Positions 35,863 through 45,483 are shown, numbered from the stretch's first letter. The stretch: 64,000 bases of DNA from an uncultured Polaribacter sp. (GCA_943846595.1 OX044355.1:1914199-1978198), one strand, 5' to 3'. The notes: generated by a model from the letters alone, not told the origin. Made by a program: numbers and translations.

Positions 35863-36704
35863 TAGATAATATTCAATTTGTATTTTACGTAACTTCTTGC
35901 TAAAAGATTAATTTTCATTGGATCAGAAATACGAACCCTTGAATCCATAATTTTTTCTGATGGAATTTTATGCAATTTCTTGAGCAGCCTTCTATAATAT
36001 CTGTAGGCCATATAGACTCCAAATTTTGCTTCAGTAGGAAGGTTTAAAATTCCGTTTGAAAAAGCATATTCAAAATCAGCTTCGATTTCTTCGATAATTA
36101 AATCTTTTGAAGCAGCATCTAACTTTCCTAGATCAATATTTGGAAAATACGAACGATTCAATACTTCATAATCATCTTTTAAATCTCTTAAGAAATTTAC
36201 CTTTTGAAAGGCAGAACCTAAACGCATTGCAGCATCTTTAAGATCTTCATACATTTTGTCATCCCCATTTACAAAAACCTTCAAACACATCAAACCAACA
36301 ACATCAGCCGAGCCATAAATATATGCATCATACTCTTCTTTGGTTGTATATTCCGTTTTGTGCAAATCTGCTTTCATACTTTTCAAAAATGCTTGCACCA
36401 TTTCATCCGGGATATCATATCTAGTTACTGTTTTTTGAAAAGAGTTTAAAATAGGATTTAAACTGATTCCATGCGTTTTAGCAGCATAATAGTCTTTTTC
36501 AAAGTGAGCCATAAGGTCCACTTTATTATACTCATGAAAAGTATCTACGATCTCATCAGCAAAACGAACAAAACCATAGATGTTATAAATATCAGCCCTT
36601 ATTTTTGGTGACAACATATTTACCGCCAAGGAAAATGAAGTGCTATACTTTTGTGTTACTAATTTACTACACCCGTCGGAAACATCATCAAATAAATCTT
36701 TCAT
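35862..36704 (-). CDS. crtB: Phytoene synthase
   Basis: CrtB joins two geranylgeranyl diphosphates into phytoene. The 280-aa protein has the first aspartate-rich site in RFADEIVDTF and the second in NFLRDLKDDYEVLNRSYFP, plus YIYGSADVVGLMCLKVF. The start follows the crtI stop after one base. Squalene synthase family members are similar, but the crtI and crtZ neighbours settle the role. Confidence 0.95.
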   Translation of the reverse strand: MKDLFDDVSDGCSKLVTQKYSTSFSLAVNMLSPKIRADIYNIYGFVRFADEIVDTFHEYNKVDLMAHFEKDYYAAKTHGISLNPILNSFQKTVTRYDIPDEMVQAFLKSMKADLHKTEYTTKEEYDAYIYGSADVVGLMCLKVFVNGDDKMYEDLKDAAMRLGSAFQKVNFLRDLKDDYEVLNRSYFPNIDLGKLDAASKDLIIEEIEADFEYAFSNGILNLPTEAKFGVYMAYRYYRRLLKKLHKIPSEKIMDSRVRISDPMKINLLARSYVKYKLNII

Positions 36705-36705
36705 A

Positions 36706-38172
36706 TTACGACTGTTTTTTTATAATTAATTCTGAAGCTAATTTTCCTGAAATTAATGCAGGTGGCACTCCTGGACCAGGAACAGTTAATTGTCCCGTAA
36801 AATACAAATTCCCCACTTTACTACTTTTAATATTGGGTCTTAAAAAGGCAGTTTGCATCAATGTGTTTGCCATACCATATGCATTTCCTTTGTAAGAATT
36901 ATAGGCTTCTTTAAAGTCATTTACACAAAATGATCTTTTAAAGAGTACACTGTTTCTGACTTCTTGATGCGTCAAATTTTCGAAACGGTCCATTATTTTC
37001 TCAAAATACTGTTCTCTTAAAGCTTCAGTATCTTCGATGCCTGGAGCCAATGGGATTAGAAAAAAACCTGCTTCTTTTCCTTCTGGTGCTGAAGTAGGAT
37101 CGGTCATCGATGTAAAGTTCGCATAAAACAACGGATCTGTTGGCCATTTTGGATGGTCATAAATTTCAGCAGCATGAGCATCAAAATCAGTATCAAAAAA
37201 GAGCGTATGATGGCTCGCATTTTTTATTTTTTTATCAAAACCAACATAGAAAAGTAATGACGAAGGTGCAAAGGTTTTTTTGTCCCAGTATTTTTCTGAA
37301 TACTGTCTCACATTTTCATCTAGTAAGGTTTCTGTATGGTGATAATCAGCACCACTTAAAACTAAATCTGCTTCAATTTTCTCACCATTAAGCAACAAAC
37401 CATTTACATTTTTGTTTGCATCAGTGAAAATTTTAGAAACCGTTGCATTGGTTTTGAATTGAACACCCAAGGTTGCTGCTAATGCAACCATCCCTTCCAC
37501 TACTTTGTACATTCCACCTCTTGGATGCCAGGTTCCCAATCCAAAATCTGCATAATTCATGAAATTATAAAATGCTGGAGTATTGTCAGGCTTTGCCCCT
37601 AAAAACAAAACAGGAAATTCTAAAATCTGAATTAATTTTGAGCTCTTTATATTTTTTCTTACTTGCTTTCTAATTGTTGAAAAAAACTGAGTAACTCTAG
37701 AAATTGTCGTGGTATTTACCAACTCTAATGGAGAAATTCCAGGTTTGTAAACCAAATCTTTAATGGCCGTATCATAATTTGCTTTTGCAGAATCTAAAAA
37801 TGTTTTTAAATGCTTGGCACTTCCAGTTTCTTCTTTTTCAAATAAATCATAAATTTCATCCAATTTACTTGCTATTTTCACAGAAGAATTATCACCGAAA
37901 TACACTTCGTAACCTGGAGACAATTTGTCTAGAGTATAGTAATCTGAAGGTTTTTTACCAAAATCTGCAAAAAAACGTTCAAATACATCTGGCATCCAAT
38001 ACCAAGAGGGTCCTAAATCGAAGGTAAACCCTTCTTTTTTGTATTGTCTCGCACGCCCACCCAAAGTGTCGTTTTTTTCTAAAACAGTAACGTCAAAGCC
38101 TGCCTTGGCTAAGTAACAAGAAGCAGATAGTGACGAGAATCCAGAGCCTATAATATAAACTTGTTTTTTCAT
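36706..38172 (-). CDS. crtI: Phytoene desaturase
   Basis: CrtI introduces the double bonds that convert phytoene to lycopene. The 488-aa protein starts with the FAD-binding KQVYIIGSGFSSLSASCYLAKAGFDVTVLEKND, then DLGPSWYWMPDVFERFF, and ends with the FAD-ribityl segment GNLYFTGQLTVPGPGVPPALISGKLASELI. It is the first gene of the carotenoid operon, with a TATATTTG promoter at 38228-38235 and the CarH-like regulator 91 bases upstream on the same strand. Confidence 0.96.
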   Translation of the reverse strand: MKKQVYIIGSGFSSLSASCYLAKAGFDVTVLEKNDTLGGRARQYKKEGFTFDLGPSWYWMPDVFERFFADFGKKPSDYYTLDKLSPGYEVYFGDNSSVKIASKLDEIYDLFEKEETGSAKHLKTFLDSAKANYDTAIKDLVYKPGISPLELVNTTTISRVTQFFSTIRKQVRKNIKSSKLIQILEFPVLFLGAKPDNTPAFYNFMNYADFGLGTWHPRGGMYKVVEGMVALAATLGVQFKTNATVSKIFTDANKNVNGLLLNGEKIEADLVLSGADYHHTETLLDENVRQYSEKYWDKKTFAPSSLLFYVGFDKKIKNASHHTLFFDTDFDAHAAEIYDHPKWPTDPLFYANFTSMTDPTSAPEGKEAGFFLIPLAPGIEDTEALREQYFEKIMDRFENLTHQEVRNSVLFKRSFCVNDFKEAYNSYKGNAYGMANTLMQTAFLRPNIKSSKVGNLYFTGQLTVPGPGVPPALISGKLASELIIKKQS

Positions 38173-38183
38173 TCATTGATTTT

Positions 38184-38235
38184 TTCAACAAATAATAGCT
38201 ATTTGAAGAAGAGGGTTCGTTGTTCAACAAATATA
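38184..38235 (-). promoter_or_regulatory. crtI promoter region with repeated motif
   Basis: The minus strand carries TATATTTG at 38228-38235, a good -7 element, giving a leader of about 50 nt before crtI. TTCAACAAATA (plus strand) occurs twice, at 38184-38194 and 38223-38233, 39 bases apart; the second copy overlaps the -7 element and an 11-base near-palindrome TTGTT-C-AACAA (38220-38230). These are candidate binding sites for the regulator. Confidence 0.5.
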
Positions 38236-38263
38236 ATGATATATTCAATATTTAAAGAGAGAT

Positions 38264-39157
38264 TTACAACACTTTTAATAAATCTTTTATAGAGTCATAT
38301 AAAGTAATCTTCGATTTAAAATCAGCAGTCTGTACTACTTTCGTTTTTTCACCAATTGCAATAAAATGATGCTTAGAATCTTTTAAAATAGTATCTATTT
38401 CATTGAAATAACCTGTGATATTATCATCATAGGGCTGTATTGTAAGTGAAGTGACGAACGTAATTTTTCGATCACTTTTGAAAAAATAACTCAAATTATT
38501 TAAAGGCAGACTCTGTCCTAAATAAATCGTATGACTTCCTCTTAAAACAAGTTCATAGTTTAAATACAATAAGCCCAATTCATGAATTTCATTTTCTGGT
38601 AAAAACAACACATAGGTATTCTTAGAATCTAAAGAGATTGACTGTAACTTCTCTGTATTTATTTGTATTTTTTGCGCAATCAAATTGGAGATAAAATGCT
38701 CGTGTGCAGGAAGTAACGTTTCTGTTTGCCAAAGCAATCCGACTTGTTCTAAAAAAGGGATAAACACCTCTTTAAAAACATCTCTAAAGGTTATTTTGTG
38801 TAGTAATTTGTTGTAGGTTTCATTAAATAAAATTTTATCAAATTGAAACATTGCCAATTTCAATGAATTAATTGCTTCATCATTGATCGCAACTTCAAAG
38901 GCAAGAGCTCTCGCATTTTGAATAATCTCCGCTTCGGACATCTCCGCAATTTTCGAAATTTTGAAACTATTTTTATTCAGCAAAGAAATATTTAACAGCT
39001 TGGTTAAATTTTGATTGGAGTAAGAACGAATATTTGTGTCTGTTCTTTTGGGCTGGAGTAAATTGTATCTTTTTTCCCAAATTCGGATCGTATGCGCTTT
39101 GATTCCAGAGATATTTTGTAAATCTCTTATCGTAAAATCTTGCTTAATATTATTCAC
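38264..39157 (-). CDS. MerR-family regulator with cobalamin-binding-like domain (CarH/LitR type)
   Basis: The 297-aa cytosolic regulator has a MerR helix-turn-helix (FTIRDLQNISGIKAHTIRIWEKRYNLLQP, residues 8-37), a helical bundle and a Rossmann domain. W143-x9-E153-H154 (LLWQTETLLPAHEHF) is the motif that cradles adenosylcobalamin in CarH, and E190-x-H192-x2-G195 (ENEIHELG) is the lower-ligand motif. In Thermus CarH the residue after the Trp is His132, which forms the light adduct; here it is Gln144. It sits upstream of crtI on the same strand and is divergent from an ECF sigma gene, so control of carotenoid genes by light or B12 is likely. Confidence 0.88.
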   Translation of the reverse strand: MNNIKQDFTIRDLQNISGIKAHTIRIWEKRYNLLQPKRTDTNIRSYSNQNLTKLLNISLLNKNSFKISKIAEMSEAEIIQNARALAFEVAINDEAINSLKLAMFQFDKILFNETYNKLLHKITFRDVFKEVFIPFLEQVGLLWQTETLLPAHEHFISNLIAQKIQINTEKLQSISLDSKNTYVLFLPENEIHELGLLYLNYELVLRGSHTIYLGQSLPLNNLSYFFKSDRKITFVTSLTIQPYDDNITGYFNEIDTILKDSKHHFIAIGEKTKVVQTADFKSKITLYDSIKDLLKVL

Positions 39158-39179
39158 ACTAATCTTTTTGGTTGCAGAA

Positions 39180-39187
39180 CAAAGATA
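39180..39187 (-). promoter_or_regulatory. Candidate -7 promoter of the MerR-like regulator
   Basis: The minus strand reads TATCTTTG, a TAnnTTTG match, 23 bases before the regulator ATG at 39157. Confidence 0.55.
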
Positions 39188-39207
39188 CTTGTTTTTAATA
39201 AAAAAGG

Positions 39208-39226
39208 AAGTTTTGTTTCAAAACTT
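39208..39226. promoter_or_regulatory. Candidate operator between the regulator and the ECF sigma gene
   Basis: AAGTTTTG-TTT-CAAAACTT is a perfect 8-bp inverted repeat with a 3-base spacer, in the 117-base divergent region. A TGTACA palindrome lies at 39237-39242, close to the sigma-factor start. Autoregulation and control of the sigma gene by the CarH-like protein are plausible. Confidence 0.45.
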
Positions 39227-39274
39227 GTAACTTTTTGTACATTTTTGTGACTTATAATAAAATCAATTACAAGA

Positions 39275-39769
39275 GTGCTGAAAGATTTAGAAGCTAAATT
39301 TTTATCGGACTTTGAAAAAAATCAGAATATCGTTCATAAAATTTGTAGAATGTACACTACAAATAGAGAGGCGCATAATGATTTGTTTCAAGAAGTGACT
39401 ATTCAACTTTGGAAAAACTATGAAAAGTTTCGAGGCGAAGCAAAGTTTAGTACCTGGATGTATCGAGTTGCCTTAAATACTGCAATTTCGCTATATAGAA
39501 AATCGACTAGACAGTTAAAAACAAAGGATATTAGTGCTTTTGAATATAAAATTAAAGCGGTTGATTATGATGATACAGAAGAGTTACAATTAAAAGCACT
39601 ATATAATGCAATTCAACAATTAAATGATATTGAAAAAGCATTAATATTTTTGTATTTAGAAGACAAACCCTACAAAGAAATATCGGAGACATTAGGGATT
39701 TCGAATGGAAATGCAAGAGTCAAAATGAACAGAGCTAAGGAAAAACTTAAAAATATATTAAACCCATAA
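39275..39769 (+). CDS. ECF sigma factor
   Basis: The 164-aa protein begins at GTG 39275 and carries region 2 (DLFQEVTIQLWKNYEKFRGEAKFSTWMYRVALNTAI, residues 36-72) and region 4 (FLYLEDKPYKEISETLGISNGNARVKMNRAKEKLK), with no extra C-terminal domain. It is followed eight bases later by a four-helix membrane protein that could hold it at the membrane. Its position opposite the CarH-like regulator resembles photo-oxidative stress circuits in which a light sensor switches on a sigma factor, but this is inference. Confidence 0.9.
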   Translation: MLKDLEAKFLSDFEKNQNIVHKICRMYTTNREAHNDLFQEVTIQLWKNYEKFRGEAKFSTWMYRVALNTAISLYRKSTRQLKTKDISAFEYKIKAVDYDDTEELQLKALYNAIQQLNDIEKALIFLYLEDKPYKEISETLGISNGNARVKMNRAKEKLKNILNP

Positions 39770-39777
39770 GATAACCC

Positions 39778-40392
39778 ATGGATTTATTAGACAATTATAA
39801 AAAAGCTTGGGACAATCAGCCCGAAGAAATGAAGAAAATTTCTGCCTTAGAAATTTATAAAATGACACAGGCAAAATCATCATCAATTATAAAATGGATT
39901 TTTGTGATTGGACTCTTAGAGTTTGCTTTTATGATTCTTTCTACCTTTATTTTTGATGTTTCTAATGACGAAAAAATCATGATGGCTATGGGCGTCTATG
40001 AGTTGGTTCAAATATCACAATACTTGACCATTCCCGTACTCTTTTATTTCCTCTTCTTGTTTTATAAAAATTATAAAAACATTTCGAGTATCGACAATAC
40101 CAAGAAATTGATGACCAAAATCAGAAAAACAAGAAGAACGGTGAGAAATTATGTCATCTTTAACCTACTTTACATTGTTTATATTGCTGCAATAATGACT
40201 TTTGGAATGGTCGAGACTCCACAAGGAAGTTTTCAAAATACTCCCGGATGGATTATTGTTTTAATCATGATGCTTGTCACCGTAATTATGTTATTACTCT
40301 TCTGGGGCTTCTATCAGCTCCTCTATGGAATTTTATTAAACAAATTAAATAGAAACTACATCGAATTGGCAAAATTGGATCAAAAAGAATGA
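39778..40392 (+). CDS. Four-helix membrane protein, possible anti-sigma partner
   Basis: The 204-aa protein has a cytosolic N-terminus ([29 protein letters not shown]) and four membrane segments (about 39-60, 83-100, 121-142, 160-185). No anti-sigma zinc motif is seen. Immediate cotranscription with the sigma gene makes an anti-sigma or accessory role possible, but the family is not known to me. Its last 13 bases overlap the threonine aldolase gene on the opposite strand. Confidence 0.7.
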   Translation: MDLLDNYKKAWDNQPEEMKKISALEIYKMTQAKSSSIIKWIFVIGLLEFAFMILSTFIFDVSNDEKIMMAMGVYELVQISQYLTIPVLFYFLFLFYKNYKNISSIDNTKKLMTKIRKTRRTVRNYVIFNLLYIVYIAAIMTFGMVETPQGSFQNTPGWIIVLIMMLVTVIMLLLFWGFYQLLYGILLNKLNRNYIELAKLDQKE

Positions 40393-41408
40393 TCTTCTTT
40401 TAACTCTCTTAGGAGTATTTCATGCATTTCATCTGTATAATCTAAATGAGTAACGATTCGAATTCTCCCTTCTCCCATTGGGGTTAGAAAAATGTTTTTG
40501 TCCTTCATTTTCTCAATAAAATGAGCTGCACCAATCTTCTCATCTACATAAAAAATAATGATATTGGTTTCTATTGGTTCTACTTTAGTAACATAGGAAG
40601 CCTCTTGTAAAACAAGCCCCAATTCCTTTGCTTTTAAATGATCATTTGTCAACCTTTCAACATGATGGTCCAACGCATAGATTGCCGCAGCAGCTAAAAA
40701 ACCGGTTTGTCGCATAGCACCTCCAAATAATTTTCGAACTCTTAACGCTTTTGCAATATGTGCTTTTGAACCTAGGAGAATAGACCCGATTGGCGCACCC
40801 AATCCTTTTGACAAGCAAATAGAAATTGTATCAAACAAAGCTCCATATTGGGCTGGGGTTTCCTTTTTTGCGACCAAAGCATTGAACAACCGCGCGCCAT
40901 CTAAATGAAACGCTAAATTGTTCTTTTTTGCCACTTTTTGTACGCTTTCTAATTCGGAAAAGTCCCAACAGGCTCCACCACCCTTGTTGGTTGTATTTTC
41001 AATACAAACCAATCGTGAAAATGGCACATGAATATCTGCTCTTCCCGCAATTGCTGCTTCGAGTTGTGCTGCTGTAAACATCCCACGATCTCCATCAATT
41101 AATTTACAGGTAACTCCAGAGTTAAACGCAGCTCCACCCCCTTCATAGTGATATATGTGGGCATATTTGTCACAAATCAACTGATCTCCGGGTTGCGTAT
41201 GTAATTTTATAGCGGCTTGATTCGCCATGGTTCCCGAAGGAAAAAACAGTGCCTCCTCCATGCCAAATAATTTGGCCACTTTCTCTTGCAAAGCATTTAC
41301 AGTAGGATCCATTTTAAAAACATCATCCCCAACTTCTGCATGCATCATTGCCTCCATCATTGCTGGAGTGGGTTTTGTTACCGTATCTGATATTAAATCT
41401 ATTGTCAT
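40380..41408 (-). CDS. ltaE: Low-specificity L-threonine aldolase
   Basis: A PLP enzyme that cleaves threonine or allo-threonine to glycine and acetaldehyde. The 342-aa length is typical. [18 protein letters not shown] is the family start, [13 protein letters not shown] the cofactor pocket, and [18 protein letters not shown] holds the PLP lysine near residue 204. It is convergent with the sigma-factor pair and separate from the thr operon. It could provide glycine to the GcvT pathway. Confidence 0.93.
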   Translation of the reverse strand: MTIDLISDTVTKPTPAMMEAMMHAEVGDDVFKMDPTVNALQEKVAKLFGMEEALFFPSGTMANQAAIKLHTQPGDQLICDKYAHIYHYEGGGAAFNSGVTCKLIDGDRGMFTAAQLEAAIAGRADIHVPFSRLVCIENTTNKGGGACWDFSELESVQKVAKKNNLAFHLDGARLFNALVAKKETPAQYGALFDTISICLSKGLGAPIGSILLGSKAHIAKALRVRKLFGGAMRQTGFLAAAAIYALDHHVERLTNDHLKAKELGLVLQEASYVTKVEPIETNIIIFYVDEKIGAAHFIEKMKDKNIFLTPMGEGRIRIVTHLDYTDEMHEILLRELKEDHSF

Positions 41409-41479
41409 ATTTTTATTTTAATCACGATTTTAACGAATGACTAAAAATATATAATTCGTAAACTTCGTGTAATTGATAA

Positions 41480-43903
41480 TTAATGGTCACTCCCAATTGG
41501 AGAACCATCTGGAATTTTTGGGGCAAATGTCTTTTTAAAAGAAGTTGGATTTTCAATAAATTGATCCACCTTTTGAACCATCGCTTCCTCATATATTTTC
41601 TGAATCCCTTCAGCTTTTTTTTCTGTAATAATCTCCTTAATTTCTCTCAACTTAAAGTGAACAATAGCGGACACTTGTGGGTACAGATTTTTCACTGTTG
41701 AAAGCCTAAATAATTGTTCCAATACGTTATTATTAATCGTATTTTGCAATTCTTGGTAATAGGGATCATCATGCGATTTTTTAATTGTTTTGGCAATTAA
41801 TTCATCCAACAATTCCACCAAACCTAATTGTCTCTTATTTAAACTTTTGTGAGTAATTAAACGGGAAACTCTTTGGGGATGCAATAGCAAACTTAAGGTC
41901 ATTTCTGAAGCCGTTGCTACTACCGAAAAAGGATCAAAAGCAACGCCCAACTTACTACTAAAAGATTCTCTTGTTCTTCCATATCCCATGGCTCGGGGAG
42001 GAAACAAAGCTAGTTTTTCTTTCGGAATTGCAATTTCTTCCACTTGCAGGGTTTGTAAAACTGCCTGCAATGCAATTCGTTCCGAAATTCCAGAAACAGG
42101 TTTTACTACTTTTTGATTTCCTCCTGTAACCGTATAATTATAGCGAAGTCCACCTATCAGTTTTACTGTTGCTGCTGTTTGATATCTGTGGAAAAAATAC
42201 AAAGGCACAAAAACATCTTCTAAAACACTATATGGCGTATTCTTTTTGACATTATCTGTTGAAAAATTGTCAATCGCTATTTTTCTAATTTTTAAGACAT
42301 TGTACAACTCATCATGGATATTTCCACCGTTATCCCATAAATGGGCAGCAGCACTGGCACTTCCTCCCGATCTCGCATCCGCATCTGATAAATATTTTAA
42401 TCCACTAGAAAATGCATTTTCTAAAATCGAATTCAATGCAATTTCTTCGTTTACTTCTGAAGGGAAATCTTGATAAAAATAAGCAACTGTTATCTTATCC
42501 CATGCGCCAATTTTGGTATCATAAGCAGCTGAAAAATCAATTTCATTATCTTCATTTAAAGTGAATTTTGGATGTGGATAATCCATTACAGAAGCTCTGT
42601 TATTGGTACTTGCTGCAAAATTATGTGCAAAGCCTAAAGTATGTCCAATTTCATGTGCAGACAGCTGACGAATTCTCGCAATGGCCATTTGCAATGCAAA
42701 AGAATCATCTATCGTATCCTTTTTATAAGGCGCTTGTAAAGCTTGCGCAATCAAAAAATCTTGACGAATTCGCAAACTTCCTAGGCTCACATGTCCTTTG
42801 ATAATTTCACCCGTTCTTGGATCAGCAATACTCGCACCATAGCTCCATCCTCGCGTAGAGCGATGCACCCACTGTACCATATTGTACCGAATGTCCAACG
42901 GATCTGCACCTTCTGGCAATAGCTTCATTTGAAAGGCATTTTTATAACCAATCGCTTCAAAAGCTTGGTTCCACCAACGACCACCATCTAACAAAGCAGA
43001 ACGAACCGGTTCTGGGGTTCCTCGATCTAAATAATAGACAATGGGTTCTTTAGCTTCTGAGACAGCAGCATTTGGATTTTTCTTTTCCAAGCGGTGTCTA
43101 TAAACGAAACGTTGCCTAATGGATTCATTTACAGGAGTTGCATAATCTAAATACGACATCGCATATCCGCCTGAACGGGTATCGAACTTTCTTGGTTTGT
43201 AGGCGTTGTCTGGTAATGCTACAAAAGAGTGATGTTGATGTACCGTAACCAAACTCGCATCGGGCGTAACACTTTGAAGCAATGCTCCTTTTGGCGACCC
43301 TTTAAAGGTTAGCATCACATCAAATTCTACATTTTTAGGAAATGCCTTTGTTCTTTGCGTATAAAAAGCACTCTTACTCGTATCTAAATTATAAGTTCCT
43401 TGTTTATTTCTTGCCAATGTTTTGGCAACTCCATGTGCATCTCGCATGAAAAAAGAAGTCGCATCGACTAAAAACACACCCTTTTTTTCTTGCTTGATGA
43501 CAAAACCGTGTAAAACGGATTTTGCAAAGGCTTCTTTTACAGCTTGTTTCTCCTCCTGATTTGTAGTAATCGCTCTGTAATCTTGGTTGGGCTGAATCAA
43601 CATGATTTTATTCCCAAATCTTTGAAAAGAAACCACCACACCGTCGCCTAACTGTCCGCGATCTAATCCAATATCGTTGGAACCAATACCCTCGGAAAGA
43701 GAACGCATGTATAGAAATTCTTTATCTAACGCTTCTATCTGTAAAAAAATTTTGTCTGTATTTTTATCATGATAAAAATCATAAAACCCTTCATATTTTG
43801 TAATCCCTTTCTGAAGCTTACTGCTTGATTTTTCAGTAAAAAACTGCGAAAATCCGTTGAAAGAAATTGAGATAAAAAAAAGAATAAACACTGCTTTTTT
43901 CAT
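41480..43903 (-). CDS. Secreted zinc-dependent metalloprotease (DUF5117/DUF5118 type)
   Basis: The 807-aa product has a signal peptide (MKKAVFILFFISISFNGFSQ); ATG 43903 is chosen over 43912 since the added residues would weaken the signal. The active-site helix RQLSAHEIGHTLGFAHNF (HExxHxxGxxH) and a downstream SVMDYPHPKF Met-turn mark a metzincin. The N-terminal DUF5118/5117-like region includes LQIEALDKEFLYMRSLSEGIGSNDIGLDRGQ. Such proteins are common in Bacteroidota and their substrates are unknown. It should act in the periplasm or outside. Confidence 0.9.
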   Translation of the reverse strand: MKKAVFILFFISISFNGFSQFFTEKSSSKLQKGITKYEGFYDFYHDKNTDKIFLQIEALDKEFLYMRSLSEGIGSNDIGLDRGQLGDGVVVSFQRFGNKIMLIQPNQDYRAITTNQEEKQAVKEAFAKSVLHGFVIKQEKKGVFLVDATSFFMRDAHGVAKTLARNKQGTYNLDTSKSAFYTQRTKAFPKNVEFDVMLTFKGSPKGALLQSVTPDASLVTVHQHHSFVALPDNAYKPRKFDTRSGGYAMSYLDYATPVNESIRQRFVYRHRLEKKNPNAAVSEAKEPIVYYLDRGTPEPVRSALLDGGRWWNQAFEAIGYKNAFQMKLLPEGADPLDIRYNMVQWVHRSTRGWSYGASIADPRTGEIIKGHVSLGSLRIRQDFLIAQALQAPYKKDTIDDSFALQMAIARIRQLSAHEIGHTLGFAHNFAASTNNRASVMDYPHPKFTLNEDNEIDFSAAYDTKIGAWDKITVAYFYQDFPSEVNEEIALNSILENAFSSGLKYLSDADARSGGSASAAAHLWDNGGNIHDELYNVLKIRKIAIDNFSTDNVKKNTPYSVLEDVFVPLYFFHRYQTAATVKLIGGLRYNYTVTGGNQKVVKPVSGISERIALQAVLQTLQVEEIAIPKEKLALFPPRAMGYGRTRESFSSKLGVAFDPFSVVATASEMTLSLLLHPQRVSRLITHKSLNKRQLGLVELLDELIAKTIKKSHDDPYYQELQNTINNNVLEQLFRLSTVKNLYPQVSAIVHFKLREIKEIITEKKAEGIQKIYEEAMVQKVDQFIENPTSFKKTFAPKIPDGSPIGSDH

Positions 43904-43911
43904 GAGAAACA

Positions 43912-43981
43912 TATTTTTGTTAAATCTATAAAATAAGGAGCGATTTTAAAAGAAGATATCTTAAAAATTCATTTATTTTTG
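43912..43981 (+). promoter_or_regulatory. Two candidate -7 promoter elements of prfB
   Basis: TATTTTTG occurs at 43912-43919 and again at 43974-43981. The first gives a leader of about 65 nt; the second would start transcription within a few bases of the prfB start codons at 43984 and 43990. Confidence 0.45.
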
Positions 43982-43989
43982 TGATGCTT

Positions 43990-45093
43990 ATGATTACACA
44001 AGAACAACTGAAAGATATTTCTGTAAGAATCGAGAAATTAAAATCTTACTTAGAGATCGACAAAAAACGGATTGAAATTGCCAACGAAGAAGAAAAAACG
44101 GCAAACCCGGCTTTTTGGAACGATCCTAAAAAAGCAGAAGGAATCATGAAAGAACTTCGCTTTAAGAAAAGGTGGGTGGAAGATTTTGAAAAAGTCATTT
44201 CTTTAAATGAAGACATGCAAGTGTTGTATGAATTCTATAAAGAAGAGGAAGTGGATGAAATCGAAGTAACAACACAGTATCAAATCCTAAGTTCTTTCTT
44301 AGAAGACATTGAGTTTAAAAATATGCTTTCTGAACCCGGAGATTCTTTATCTGCTACGATACAAATTACAGCTGGGGCGGGTGGAACTGAAAGTTGTGAC
44401 TGGGTAGAAATGCTTTCTCGTATGTATACCATGTGGGCAGAAAAACAAGGGTATAAATTAAAAACACTGAATTACCAAGCTGGAGATGTGGTTGGAATTA
44501 AAACCATTACCATAGAAATCGAGGGTGATTATGCCTTTGGTTGGTTGAAGGGTGAAAATGGTGTGCATCGTTTGGTACGCATCTCCCCTTTTGATAGTAA
44601 TGGAAAACGACATACCACCTTTGGTTCTGTCTATGTATTTCCTGTTGCCGATGATACTATTGAAATTGACATCAACCCAGCAGACATCGAAATTGTAACC
44701 GCTAGATCTAGTGGTGCGGGTGGACAGAATGTAAACAAGGTAGAAACAAAAGTGCAACTGACACACAAACCAACAGGCATCCAAATTTCGTGTTCTAATT
44801 CTCGTTCTCAGCACGACAATAGAGCCACAGCACTAAAAATGTTAAAATCTCAATTGTATGAAATTGAACTGCAAAAACAACAAGCTGCAAGGGATGATAT
44901 TGAAGCAAATAAAATGAAAAACGAATGGGGAAGTCAGATTCGAAATTATGTAATGCATCCTTATAAATTAGTAAAAGACGTTAGAACAGGCCACGAAACT
45001 GGAAATGTAGACAACGTGATGGATGGGCAAATCAATCCGTTTTTAAAATCCTATTTGATGTTGAATGGGCAGAAGAAAGAGGGGAATTTGTAA
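43990..45093 (+). CDS. prfB: Peptide chain release factor 2
   Basis: RF2 reads UAA and UGA stop codons. The protein, about 367 aa from ATG 43990 (ATG 43984 and GTG 43981 are alternatives), has the stop-codon tripeptide SPF in [15 protein letters not shown] and the GGQ motif in [20 protein letters not shown], then [13 protein letters not shown]. Unlike in many bacteria there is no UGA frameshift site after the first 25 codons: [11 protein letters not shown] is read straight through. So expression is not controlled by the classical programmed frameshift here. Confidence 0.95.
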   Translation: MITQEQLKDISVRIEKLKSYLEIDKKRIEIANEEEKTANPAFWNDPKKAEGIMKELRFKKRWVEDFEKVISLNEDMQVLYEFYKEEEVDEIEVTTQYQILSSFLEDIEFKNMLSEPGDSLSATIQITAGAGGTESCDWVEMLSRMYTMWAEKQGYKLKTLNYQAGDVVGIKTITIEIEGDYAFGWLKGENGVHRLVRISPFDSNGKRHTTFGSVYVFPVADDTIEIDINPADIEIVTARSSGAGGQNVNKVETKVQLTHKPTGIQISCSNSRSQHDNRATALKMLKSQLYEIELQKQQAARDDIEANKMKNEWGSQIRNYVMHPYKLVKDVRTGHETGNVDNVMDGQINPFLKSYLMLNGQKKEGNL

Positions 45094-45100
45094 TAAGCAT

Positions 45101-45130
45101 CAATTATCAGTTAGCAATTAACAATTATCA
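45101..45130 (+). repeat. Short direct repeat between prfB and the ArsC-like gene
   Basis: CAATTATCA occurs at 45101-45109 and 45122-45130, 21 bases apart, in a low-complexity stretch that also contains GTTAGCAATTAA. A related TAATTGATAATTAA lies at 41470-41483. This looks like simple flavobacterial intergenic sequence. Confidence 0.4.
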
Positions 45131-45141
45131 AAACTTAAAAA

Positions 45142-45483
45142 ATGATCAAAATATACCACAATCCAAGATGTTCAAAATCAAGACAGGCTGTTGAACTTCT
45201 AGAAAAAACTGGTAAAGAATTCGAAATTATCAAATATTTAGAGGCCAAATTTACAAGAGAATCATTGATGGAGGTAGTTCAATTTCTAAACATAGCGCCT
45301 ATTGAATTGGTTCGAAAAAATGAAAAAATTTGGAAAGAAAATTTCAAAGGAACTCCAATGTCAGATCCTGAAATTGTTAGCGCCATGGTCAACAATCCAA
45401 AATTAATTGAACGACCAATTGTTATCCATAAAAATAAAGCAGTAATTGGAAGACCTACTTCGGACATTTTATCAATTATTTAG
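45142..45483 (+). CDS. ArsC/Spx-family reductase-like protein
   Basis: The 113-aa thioredoxin-fold protein has the N-terminal IYHNPRCSKSRQAVELLEKTG with the redox Cys10, and RPIVIHKNKAVIGRP with the cis-Pro/Arg region. The pattern suits glutaredoxin-dependent arsenate reductases and the related YfgD group. No other arsenic gene (arsB, arsR) is nearby, so arsenate reduction is not certain. It starts 48 bases after prfB. Confidence 0.85.
   Translation: MIKIYHNPRCSKSRQAVELLEKTGKEFEIIKYLEAKFTRESLMEVVQFLNIAPIELVRKNEKIWKENFKGTPMSDPEIVSAMVNNPKLIERPIVIHKNKAVIGRPTSDILSII

Noticed and set aside
45101-45130. CAATTATCA repeats as a mobile element end
   Set aside because: Sequence is low-complexity and similar motifs occur elsewhere in the window; no element between them.
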